DNA of 64,000 nt from the NCBI GenBank assembly GCA_000413015.1, contig KE332515.1:1073930-1137929 (forward strand), given 5' to 3'. Positions 1 to 6,957 of the stretch are shown piece by piece. This stretch comes from Treponema socranskii subsp. paredis ATCC 35535 (lineage in GTDB: Bacteria; Spirochaetota; Spirochaetia; Treponematales; Treponemataceae). The notes beneath the pieces were generated by a model that was given only the letters and a program-made list of their open reading frames with translations, was not told the origin of the DNA and did no database searches. How positions within the stretch are numbered: position 1 is the stretch's first letter; every line of letters begins with the position of its first letter. The translations under genes and the position numbers were made by a program.

Positions 1-530
1 CAAAGATACTGCAGCAAAGCGCTCAATTCAGGCTCACCTTCTTTATCGTAGGCACCCGTATTATAAAACACCTTGACGCTTTTGTCATCAAGAAAAATAC
101 TGCCGTCCTCACTGCATACACTGCGGAAAGTATAAACAGGCAAGCCCTTGCCGAACGGATCCTGCGTGCAGATAAAGATGACATAGCTCTCTTTCAGTTC
201 GGCATAACTCTGTCCGCGTAAAAGGTTATCGACATCCATGAGGCTTTGATAATAGCGCGTACGCTTGGGAAGAAAAGGCGGGAGCGACGTTTGTATTTCG
301 ATATCGAAAACGCGCTCCGAGTCTGAAATATAGACGTCGAGGCGTATACCCTTGCTTTCATAAAAGGGAGCTATCGTTTTTTGCAGCGAGGGATATTCGA
401 TTTTGCCGACTTTGATATGCAAAAGCCGTTCGATGACGCCTTTGCAGATCGTTCTGTTCTTCATGACCGTGCCGAACATAAAGTCGTCGGTAAAGGTAAG
501 TTCTTCGACGGGTTTATGGGTATATTCCAT
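1..530 (-). CDS. Rpn family recombination-promoting nuclease / putative transposase (C-terminus outside window)
   Basis: The first 176 codons are in the window; the 3' end is cut off by the window edge, so this is not a broken gene as far as can be seen. The protein starts [19 protein letters not shown] and is nearly identical, codon for codon and without indels, to the complete gene at 20601-21431. The family (PD-(D/E)XK nuclease family transposase, Rpn) consists of DNA endonucleases that promote RecA-independent recombination in E. coli. The N-terminal half holds the predicted catalytic core; the conserved stretch with RLDVYVSD and FDIEIQ fits the family's D...ExQ motif. The homology between the two copies continues about 90 bp upstream of the start. 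The gene stands alone; the neighbour upstream points away. Confidence 0.85.
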   Translation of the reverse strand, partial: MEYTHKPVEELTFTDDFMFGTVMKNRTICKGVIERLLHIKVGKIEYPSLQKTIAPFYESKGIRLDVYISDSERVFDIEIQTSLPPFLPKRTRYYQSLMDVDNLLRGQSYAELKESYVIFICTQDPFGKGLPVYTFRSVCSEDGSIFLDDKSVKVFYNTGAYDKEGEPELSALLQYL

Positions 531-580
531 GAGGATACTCTCGATTGTTGAGATAGCGCGGACAGGAAAGCCGCCGAACT

Positions 581-605
581 ATATATCGCCTGTAAAGCGA
601 TATAT
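581..605. promoter_or_regulatory. Perfect inverted repeat upstream of the Rpn gene
   Basis: ATATATCGC (581-589) and GCGATATAT (597-605) form a perfect 9-bp inverted repeat around a 7-nt spacer, about 50 bp upstream of the Rpn start codon. The second copy of the gene has the left arm intact and a degenerate right arm near 21481-21506. It could be an operator or a transcript hairpin; the sequence alone does not decide. Confidence 0.4.
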
Positions 606-691
606 TACGCGATTTTTATGAAAATAAACGAATGCCCCCCGCATCCCGCAGCCGCAGCTCCGTTCCCCCGTATCGCTTTTTATGCGAAAGA

Positions 692-720
692 TTGCAATCC
701 GCATAAAAACGGGTTATAAT
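692..720 (+). promoter_or_regulatory. Sigma-70-type promoter upstream of the CGTT repeat
   Basis: TTGCAA (692-697), a 17-nt spacer and TATAAT (715-720) make a near-consensus promoter. Transcription would begin near 727, run through the (CGTT)16 tract and into the LRR lipoprotein gene at 1065. A second possible promoter, TTGACA (831-836) with CATCAT (853-858), lies immediately before the repeat. Confidence 0.6.
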
Positions 721-772
721 AATTGCAGAGGACATCTTACGTCAGTCCGATTGCCTAGGACGAGAGGGAGCC

Positions 773-1195
773 ATGAACGCCGACGCCTGCACAACGTATA
801 TACCTGTAACGCAAAACTACGATCCGGTACTTGACAAAGCCGCCGAATTGTGCATCATCGTTCGTTCGTTCGTTCGTTCGTTCGTTCGTTCGTTCGTTCG
901 TTCGTTCGTTCGTTCGTTCGTTAGCAGCATAATTTCTTCCGGCACAACGATTTTCCATTCGCAAACGGCGCTCCGTGCGGTCATTCCGCATCGAGGCGTT
1001 TTGTATATGTGCACACTTTGCTCCGAGGCGAAGTGCGCAAAAATCATAATTCAAGGAGACGCTTATGTCACTCAAACGATGCTTTATAAAGGCGCTGCTC
1101 GCGCTCATCGCAGTATGCGCTTTTATCGCGTGCACGAATCCGGCCGACGGTACAGGTGGAGGTTCGGGAGGCGGCAACACACCTTCGGTTCCTGA
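773..1195 (+). other. Possible upstream reading frame running through the CGTT repeat
   Basis: An ATG at 773 follows the purine-rich GAGAGGGAG and lies about 45 nt after the predicted start of transcription. Its frame reads through the 64-bp repeat as a four-residue unit (VRSF) and stays open to 1195, which is 130 bp inside the LRR gene but in another frame. The other two frames close right after the repeat (TAG at 922, TAA at 930). One repeat unit more or less would therefore end this frame before the LRR start site. No protein family is recognised and the peptide is probably not a functional protein; its possible role is regulatory. Confidence 0.25.
859..922. repeat. Tetranucleotide microsatellite (CGTT)16
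   Basis: Sixteen uninterrupted CGTT units cover 859-922. No other simple-sequence repeat of this length was noticed in the window. Tracts of this kind change length by slipped-strand mispairing and drive phase variation in several pathogens. It lies in the presumed 5' untranslated region of a surface lipoprotein gene, 142 bp before its start codon. Confidence 0.97.
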
Positions 1196-2945
1196 AGTAC
1201 AGGGATATACGATACGCTTTACCGCAGGCGAAGGAGGCGCGATCACGGCAAAGGCCGACGGACAGAACATCGTATCCGGCAGCAAAGTAAAAAAGGATAC
1301 GCTCGTCACCTTTACGGCGGTGCCTTCCGGAAACTCCTATGTAGTCGGTGAATGGACGATCGCCCCTCCCGCCGTATTCAAAAGCGGCGGCAAAACAGGC
1401 GCTATGACGGCGGAAGTGTCTGTTACCGGAGACGTAACGATCGGCGTACAATTCGAACAAGTAACGCCTCCCGCTCCCGGACAGATACGCATTATGATAA
1501 CGGGCGACGAACGGGTAGATCCGTATAAAAGCTATATCGATACGGAAAAAAACACAACATGGGGCGCAATAAAAACACAGATCGAAGCAAAGCTTACATT
1601 AAAAACGGAATGGAAGGGCGGCGACTACGACGCATACGCATGGAAACTCGGAAACGAAAAGGGAGCCGCGCTTACGGACGGACATCCGTTTGCCGAAGGT
1701 ACAACCGTCTACGCCGTTACGAACTATATAAAGTTTCGCATGAACGGAACCGTGCTTGAAGGTTATGACGGCGCAAAGCCGCGCGGCAGCATCATCATCC
1801 CCGACACGGTTACCGAAATCGCTTCCCGTGCTTTTTGGCACTGTACGGACTTGACGGGAACTCTTGTATTTCCCCGAGGCCTAAAAGAAATCAAAAGCGC
1901 CGGTTCTGACGGAGCATTTCAAAACTGCATAAGACTTACAGGATTGGATTTTTCCGCCTGTACCGAACTCACCGAAATCGGGTACTATGCTTTTGACAAC
2001 TGTTCGGGCTTAACGGGAAGCTTGAACTTATCGGCTTGCACAAAGCTGACGAAAATCGGAGGGAGCGCGTTCCGGGGCTGCAACTTTAGCGGAGAGTTCA
2101 AACTGCCTGCAAACATCACCGAAATCGGTACATACGCTTTTTACGGCTGTACGGGCTTTACGGGAAACTTGGATCTGTCGGTTTACACACAGCTTACGAA
2201 AATCGGATCCTATGCGTTCTATGACTGCAGCGGCTTTAGCGGAGAGCTCAAACTGCCTGCAAACATTACCGAAATCGGTACATACGCTTTTTACGGCTGT
2301 TCGGGCTTTACGGGAAGCTTGGACTTGTCGGCTTGCACAAAGCTCACGAAAATCGGATTCGACGCATTCAACAGGTGCAGCGGCTTTACCGGTGAACTCA
2401 AACTGCCTGCAAACATCACCGAAATCGGCAGTAGCGCTTTTTCCCATTGTTCGGGTTTTACGGGCAGTTTGGATCTCTCGGCATGCACAAAGCTCACGAA
2501 AATCGAAAAGCACGTGTTCAATAGGTGCAGTAGCTTTACCGAAATCAAACTGCCTGCAACCATCACCGAAATCGGTGAATACGCTTTTTACGAGTTTAAG
2601 GGCTTTACGGGAAGCTTGGACTTGTCGGCTTGCACAAAGCTGACGAAAATCGGAGCTTACGCGTTCAGGAACTGCAGCGGCTTTACCGGAGAGCTCAAAC
2701 TGCCTGTAAACATCACCGAAATCGGTGAACGTGCTTTTTCCGGCTGCACGCAAGCGGAAGTAAAACTCTCTGAAAGCGTTCAAACCATAGGAAATGGTGC
2801 TTTAGGCTCGGCTGCGGATTTAGATTTCAACATAGCTGAATCATACTGCAAAAAAGTAAAAATACCGAGCGGCGCACAGTATGACCGCATAAAAGCGCTC
2901 GTAACCGGATGCCGGTATCCGGAAGATCGGATAGAAGCGTATTGA
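1065..2945 (+). CDS. BspA-like leucine-rich-repeat surface lipoprotein
   Basis: 626 residues. A signal peptide ends in a lipobox with Cys23 (FIAC), so the mature protein should be a lipid-anchored outer-surface or periplasmic protein. After a Gly/Ser-rich linker comes a beta-rich module of the InlB-B-repeat type (about residues 48-110) and a second small domain (about 140-225). From about 240 to 590 there are LRR_5 repeats of the Treponema pallidum LRR/BspA type, many with the core LPANITEIGTYAF. BspA proteins of oral bacteria bind fibronectin and promote co-aggregation; that role here is inference. The start has a good AAGGAG site 8 nt upstream. A CGTT microsatellite lies in the presumed leader, suggesting variable expression. 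Nearly identical 150-bp DNA units make repeat-number change likely. Confidence 0.88.
   Translation: MSLKRCFIKALLALIAVCAFIACTNPADGTGGGSGGGNTPSVPEVQGYTIRFTAGEGGAITAKADGQNIVSGSKVKKDTLVTFTAVPSGNSYVVGEWTIAPPAVFKSGGKTGAMTAEVSVTGDVTIGVQFEQVTPPAPGQIRIMITGDERVDPYKSYIDTEKNTTWGAIKTQIEAKLTLKTEWKGGDYDAYAWKLGNEKGAALTDGHPFAEGTTVYAVTNYIKFRMNGTVLEGYDGAKPRGSIIIPDTVTEIASRAFWHCTDLTGTLVFPRGLKEIKSAGSDGAFQNCIRLTGLDFSACTELTEIGYYAFDNCSGLTGSLNLSACTKLTKIGGSAFRGCNFSGEFKLPANITEIGTYAFYGCTGFTGNLDLSVYTQLTKIGSYAFYDCSGFSGELKLPANITEIGTYAFYGCSGFTGSLDLSACTKLTKIGFDAFNRCSGFTGELKLPANITEIGSSAFSHCSGFTGSLDLSACTKLTKIEKHVFNRCSSFTEIKLPATITEIGEYAFYEFKGFTGSLDLSACTKLTKIGAYAFRNCSGFTGELKLPVNITEIGERAFSGCTQAEVKLSESVQTIGNGALGSAADLDFNIAESYCKKVKIPSGAQYDRIKALVTGCRYPEDRIEAY
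2100..2770 (+). repeat. 150-bp in-frame supra-repeats inside the LRR gene
   Basis: The DNA phrase AACTGCCTGC recurs at 2101, 2251, 2401, 2548 and 2698: spacings 150, 150, 147 and 150 bp. Each unit encodes about 50 residues, that is two LRR_5 repeats. The 147-bp unit has lost one codon. Units are highly similar in DNA as well as protein, so recent duplication or gene conversion is likely. Confidence 0.85.
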
Positions 2946-3340
2946 TCGGAGCGCTGCATAAAGCGTTCCGCAAAGCCATGCTCGAATAGCGGTAATTCAA
3001 TGCATAATTTGTAATTGGTAATGGTAATTACCAATTATCCATTATCAATTACCAATTAATTGAAAGAAAGGAGGTGAAAAAAACACTCAAAAGGTAAACC
3101 GCCCGGTTACACGCGCCGCTCTTCTTACGGTTTACCCGCGTCTTCCGGCGGCCACCCCGCCCGAAGCTTCCATAAGCGCCTCCCGCTCTTTATTCTTCGG
3201 GTTCTTAGGGCGGAGCCCTAAGCAGTGCGAGGAAGAAGGATGGGGTCGTAGGGGCAGGAAGAAACCCCTGCCCTGAACGGGGGTGTCGTCCTGCCCCTGC
3301 AAGACGGGGTCTAAGGGCTCCCCCTTATGAGGAGAACACC
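2946..3340. repeat. Gene-free region with inverted repeats
   Basis: No gene is supported in these 395 bp. An AT-rich part (3010-3062) contains TAATTGGTAAT facing ATTACCAATTA and further partial copies of the same word. A strong Shine-Dalgarno-like AAAGGAGGTG at 3067-3076 is followed only by a 7-codon GTG frame, so no gene goes with it. GC-rich inverted repeats follow: CTTAGGGC (3204-3211) with GCCCTAAG (3215-3222), and AGGGGCAGGA (3250-3259) with TCCTGCCCCT (3289-3298). Similar GC-rich wording occurs near 4340 and 25740-25870, so this looks like degenerate dispersed repeat sequence. Confidence 0.6.
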
Positions 3341-4078
3341 ATGTCAAAGAAAAAGTTCGTATGGGAAGTCTACCTTCGTCCGAACACGCTTTCAAAAGAT
3401 ACCGAGCGCGACTGCATCGCGGACGTCCGTTTCCGCGGAGGAGCGAAACGGAACGAAGACATCGCCGACGTCATCACAAAAGAAAGAAGCGAGTTCCGGC
3501 GCGAAACCATCATCAATATTTTGAACCTCCGCGACGAAGCGGTAAAAAACTTCATTCAGGACGGCATGAGCTTTATCGACGGCATCGTGCAGATCGCCCC
3601 GCGCGTTACGGGCGTGTGGAAAACCGAAAACTCGCCCTATAACGCGGCCGTACACAAGCGCACCGTAGACCTCATTCCGACGCACGACTTCAAAGCCGTC
3701 CTCGACGATATCACCGTAAAAGTACTCGGCTTAAAAGACGATTCGTTCCGCATCACGTCAGTCACCGACACGGCGACGGGATTGTCGGACGGCACGATCA
3801 CGATCGGAGACGATCTCATCATCGAAGGAGAAAAAATCAAAGTCGATGAAAGCGATGCCGCTCAGGGTGTGTTTTTCAAAGGGGCCGACGGCGCGGAGCA
3901 CAAAACATCCCGCCGCCTTTCGGTCAATAAGCCCGGTCAGCTCATCGCCCGCGTTCCCTCATCGCTTCCCGAAGGCAAAACGACCGTTATCGTGCGCACA
4001 AAGTACACGGGAAGCGCAACCGTATTGAAAGAGCTGCGCGAAATCGTCTGTAAACTTAGCTGCACCGCCAAAAGATAA
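3341..4078 (+). CDS. HU-like DNA-binding domain protein with DUF4469
   Basis: 245 residues, starting MSKKKFVWEVYL after a GAGGAGA ribosome site. The N-terminal half (about 1-125) resembles the HU-like DNA-binding domain (HU-DNA_bdg) seen in Bacteroides and Treponema proteins, and the C-terminal half (about 130-240) the DUF4469 Ig-like module. Proteins of this architecture are common and often multi-copy; their function is not established. A nucleoid or DNA-binding role is inferred from the HU fold only. It is a single-gene unit with a strong terminator directly downstream. Confidence 0.75.
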   Translation: MSKKKFVWEVYLRPNTLSKDTERDCIADVRFRGGAKRNEDIADVITKERSEFRRETIINILNLRDEAVKNFIQDGMSFIDGIVQIAPRVTGVWKTENSPYNAAVHKRTVDLIPTHDFKAVLDDITVKVLGLKDDSFRITSVTDTATGLSDGTITIGDDLIIEGEKIKVDESDAAQGVFFKGADGAEHKTSRRLSVNKPGQLIARVPSSLPEGKTTVIVRTKYTGSATVLKELREIVCKLSCTAKR

Positions 4079-4102
4079 TCGCAAAGCAATCGCATCCGGC
4101 TG

Positions 4103-4140
4103 TCCGCTCAAAGGCAAGTCCTTTCGAGCGGATATTTTAT
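4103..4140 (+). terminator. Intrinsic terminator after the HU/DUF4469 gene
   Basis: TCCGCTCAAAGG (4103-4114) pairs with CCTTTCGAGCGGA (4120-4132) around a 5-nt loop, with one bulged base, followed by TATTTTATT. Confidence 0.8.
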
Positions 4141-4180
4141 TCATGCACAGGGTTGATCCGATCGTATATCCCGTACCGCC

Positions 4181-4318
4181 CGTATAGCGCCTTACGAACT
4201 CTTCGTATACGGCGATACGCGCTTTTCGTATGCCGCGACTCGGATCTCTCGTATACCGCCATACGAAGCGCTCGTATACGGCGATACGAACTTCCCGTAT
4301 ACCGCATTCCGCGCCCCT
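4181..4318. repeat. Six tandem 23-bp units, each with an imperfect palindrome
   Basis: Units begin at 4181, 4204, 4227, 4250, 4273 and 4296, an exact 23-bp period. The core is CGTATACsGCsATACG, an imperfect palindrome; the last 7 bp of each unit vary more. A less regular copy begins near 4163. The period is not a multiple of three and no frame is convincing, so the array is non-coding. It lies 84 bp upstream of the sirtuin gene. Evenly spaced operator-like sites or a chain of RNA hairpins are both possible. Confidence 0.85.
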
Positions 4319-4365
4319 GTAAAACGGGGCATCAAAGCCTAGCGGCCTGCCCCTACAGGACGGAA

Positions 4366-4394
4366 CTGACGCCGAGCCGAAAACACGCTATACT
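4366..4394 (+). promoter_or_regulatory. Promoter of the sirtuin gene (nearly leaderless)
   Basis: CTGACG (4366-4371), a 17-nt spacer and TATACT (4389-4394). The ATG follows only 7 nt after the -10 box, so the transcript should start at or next to the start codon. Confidence 0.6.
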
Positions 4395-4401
4395 GTAAGC
4401 T

Positions 4402-5157
4402 ATGAACGATAACGATTTCGATAAAGCGATTGCAAAACTGCAGCGCATGATAGACGAAAGCCGCTCCATCGTATTTTTCGGAGGAGCGGGCGTTTCGACG
4501 GAAAGCGGTATCCCCGACTTCAGAAGTACGGACGGACTGTATCACCAACAATGGAACTATCCTCCCGAGCAGATGCTCAGCAGGAGTTTTTTCGACGCGA
4601 ACCCCGCGGAGTTTTACCGCTTTTACCGCGAAAAGCTCATCGTCAAAGGCGTAAAGCCGAACGCGGCGCACAAAAAACTTGCGGAACTCGAAAAGGCGGG
4701 AAAGCTCACCGCCGTCGTCACGCAAAACATCGACGGACTGCATCAGGCGGCGGGAAGTAAAAACGTATTCGAACTGCACGGAAGCACGCTGCGCAATTAC
4801 TGTATGAAATGCGGTACTCCCTACGATATCGATTTTATCGCCGAAAGCTCGAAGGCTCCCGACGGCATTCCGCACTGTACAAAGTGCGGCGGCATCGTTA
4901 AGCCCGATGTCGTGCTCTACGAAGAAAGTCTCGACGGCGTCTGCATCGAAGGAGCCGTCCGCGCGATACGGGACGCGGATATGCTCATCATCGGCGGCAC
5001 ATCTCTCGTCGTCTATCCCGCGGCAAGTCTCGTAAACTATTACCGCGGAAACAAACTCGTCGTTATCAATAAAACCGCGACGGGAGGCGATGCGATCGCA
5101 ACGCTCGTCATCCGTGATTCGATCGGAAAAGTGCTCGGCGCCGTAAAAACCGCGTAA
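4402..5157 (+). CDS. cobB: NAD-dependent protein deacylase (sirtuin, Sir2/CobB family)
   Basis: 251 residues, usual length for bacterial class U/III sirtuins. It removes acyl groups from protein lysines using NAD+, giving nicotinamide and O-acetyl-ADP-ribose. Visible motifs: GAGVSTESGIPDFRS (28-42, NAD binding), TQNIDGLH (107-114), catalytic His126 in ELHGS, and zinc cysteines 134, 137, 159 and 162. No Shine-Dalgarno sequence precedes the ATG and a -10 box sits 7 nt upstream, suggesting a leaderless mRNA. The gene is monocistronic and converges on the antiporter gene. A 23-bp palindromic repeat array lies just upstream of its promoter and may control it. Whether it is a deacetylase or a desuccinylase cannot be read with certainty from the sequence. 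Confidence 0.95.
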   Translation: MNDNDFDKAIAKLQRMIDESRSIVFFGGAGVSTESGIPDFRSTDGLYHQQWNYPPEQMLSRSFFDANPAEFYRFYREKLIVKGVKPNAAHKKLAELEKAGKLTAVVTQNIDGLHQAAGSKNVFELHGSTLRNYCMKCGTPYDIDFIAESSKAPDGIPHCTKCGGIVKPDVVLYEESLDGVCIEGAVRAIRDADMLIIGGTSLVVYPAASLVNYYRGNKLVVINKTATGGDAIATLVIRDSIGKVLGAVKTA

Positions 5158-5206
5158 ACGGAGGGCGCACCCGCACCGCTTACGCAGGAAATCACACCTC
5201 CGCTTT

Positions 5207-6826
5207 TCAGTCCGCTTTCGATTTTACCGTTTTGGGCAAAAAGACGATGCCGATAACGAGGACGAGCGCGAACGAAAGCCATGCCGCAATCATGTTCATC
5301 GAAAAACCGCCTGCGATAAAGCCGAGCGCAGAACAGAACGCGATAAATACCGCGTAGGGCATTTGGGTCGCAACGTGTTCGAGGTGCGGACAGCCCGCTC
5401 CCGTGGATGAAAGGATCGTCGTATCGGAAATGGGAGATGCGTGATCGCCGAACACGGCTCCTCCGACGACGGCTGCGATGCAGATCATGCATGCGTTCAC
5501 GAGGGACGCTTGATCCAATCCCTTCGCCTGCGCAAGTCCCGTCGCGATCGGCATGACAAGCGGGATCATAATGCCGAAGGTACCCCAGCTCGTGCCGGTC
5601 GCAAACGAAATGAGAGCGGAAAGGGCAAAGACGATGACGGGAATGAGTTCAAGCGGAAAGCGCTGCTTGACGACGATTTCCGAAAGGTAGACGCCGAGTC
5701 CGAGTCCTCCGTCCGACGGCGAAGATTTGATGATCGTTCCGATCGTCCACGCCATCGACAAAATGATCAGAGCCGGTATCATCGATTTGATGCCGTCCCG
5801 AAGCGCTTCCCCCGCTCCGCTCAAGTTCAACAATTTTCTTGCAATATAATAAATATACGTCGCGAAGATCGTAAAGATGATGGCATAAAAAAGCGCGACC
5901 GATGCGTCGGTATCTTTGAATGCGTCTCCGAGCGGGATCGTTTTCGCGGCATCGGCAAAGGACATAATCGATTTTCCGTCGACCGCGCTCATCCACGTCG
6001 TCACCGGAAAAAAGATCAGCGCCGTCGCAATGAGAACGATGATCGGAAAGAGCATATCGGCGGGCTTTGCAGAATCGTTTACGGTGTTTTCGACTTCGCC
6101 CGCAACCGCTCCGTACTTTCTTTCATAAAAGAGTTTTCCCTGTGCCGCGCGCGCTTCGGAAGACTTCATCGGGCCGAAATCGCGTTTTGTTAAAATGATG
6201 ACGAGTACGAAAACGAGCGTACCGAGCGCATACAGGTTGTAAGGTATGGAGCGGATAAAAAATTCGAACGGAGTCATGTGCATCGCATCGAAGCCTTCCG
6301 CACCCTTTACGATCGACATGACGGTAACGACCCAGCTTGAAATCGGCGCGATGATGCACACGGGAGCCGCCGTCGAATCGAGTACGTAGGCAAGTTTTGC
6401 GCGCGCGACTTTCGTCTTATCGCAGATCGGACGCATGATCGTACCGACGGTAAGCGAATTGAAATAATCGTCGATAAAAATTATCAAGCCGAAAATAAAC
6501 GACATGACAAGCGATCCCTTGCTCGTCTTCAACTTCAGCGACGCCCATTTGCCGAAAGCGCCGGCCGCCCCGGTCTTCGAAAGCATACCGACAAGGCCTC
6601 CGAGCAGCGCGCAAAAAAGGAAAATGCGGATGTTCCATCCGTCGGCGAGAGAAGCAGCGAGCGCATCGGTCAAATGCATGAGCGCAAGGGCGGGATTCCC
6701 CCCCGCGACGATAAGCGTGCCAGACAAAATGCCCAAAAAGAGCGATACGATCACGTCTTTGGTGACGAAAGCAAGCACGATTGTTAAAAGCGGGGGAATG
6801 ATGCCCCACATACCGAAACTGGTCAT
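5207..6826 (-). CDS. Na+/H+ antiporter, NhaC family
   Basis: 539 residues, with about twelve or more hydrophobic segments across the whole length. The family exchanges sodium (in some members organic acids such as malate or lactate) for protons across the inner membrane. The family core is recognisable from the segment with FIDDYFNSL (about 115-125), the STAAP stretch (about 150) and the GTSWGT stretch (about 425). An SD (TTGGAGG) lies 8 nt before the ATG. A candidate promoter with an extended -10 TGCTAAAAT is at 6861-6869. The gene is monocistronic and converges with the sirtuin gene. The true substrate is not evident. Confidence 0.88.
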   Translation of the reverse strand: MTSFGMWGIIPPLLTIVLAFVTKDVIVSLFLGILSGTLIVAGGNPALALMHLTDALAASLADGWNIRIFLFCALLGGLVGMLSKTGAAGAFGKWASLKLKTSKGSLVMSFIFGLIIFIDDYFNSLTVGTIMRPICDKTKVARAKLAYVLDSTAAPVCIIAPISSWVVTVMSIVKGAEGFDAMHMTPFEFFIRSIPYNLYALGTLVFVLVIILTKRDFGPMKSSEARAAQGKLFYERKYGAVAGEVENTVNDSAKPADMLFPIIVLIATALIFFPVTTWMSAVDGKSIMSFADAAKTIPLGDAFKDTDASVALFYAIIFTIFATYIYYIARKLLNLSGAGEALRDGIKSMIPALIILSMAWTIGTIIKSSPSDGGLGLGVYLSEIVVKQRFPLELIPVIVFALSALISFATGTSWGTFGIMIPLVMPIATGLAQAKGLDQASLVNACMICIAAVVGGAVFGDHASPISDTTILSSTGAGCPHLEHVATQMPYAVFIAFCSALGFIAGGFSMNMIAAWLSFALVLVIGIVFLPKTVKSKAD

Positions 6827-6860
6827 TATGATCCTCCAACTGGATATGACAGGATGATCT

Positions 6861-6889
6861 ATTTTAGCATATTCGCTCTTTCATGTCTT
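6861..6889 (-). promoter_or_regulatory. Promoter of the NhaC-type antiporter gene
   Basis: On the minus strand AAGACA (6884-6889), 17 nt, then TAAAAT (6861-6866) with an upstream TG extension. Start of transcription near 6855, leaving a 5' leader of about 30 nt with a good SD. Confidence 0.5.
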
Positions 6890-6957
6890 GCCGTACGGAT
6901 TTCCGCCGACGCGCGTACGGAGCGCGGATGAGCCGCACATCATCGTACGGATTTCCG

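Noticed and set aside
755-1309. Minus-strand frame with NERT repeats across the CGTT tract, and a second one at 817-1047
   Set aside because: A tetranucleotide repeat without stop words is open in every frame on both strands; the flanks have no family match and no promoter or SD.
2028-2783. Repetitive minus-strand frame inside the LRR gene
   Set aside because: Its repeats are the mirror of the in-frame LRR units on the plus strand.
4181-4318. Possible CRISPR array
   Set aside because: The 23-bp units are contiguous with only about 7 variable bases; there are no spacers of 30 bp or more and no cas genes.
5159-5202. CGGAGG/CCTCCG pair between the convergent sirtuin and antiporter genes
   Set aside because: Six base pairs around a loop of more than 30 nt and no T-run; too weak to call a terminator.
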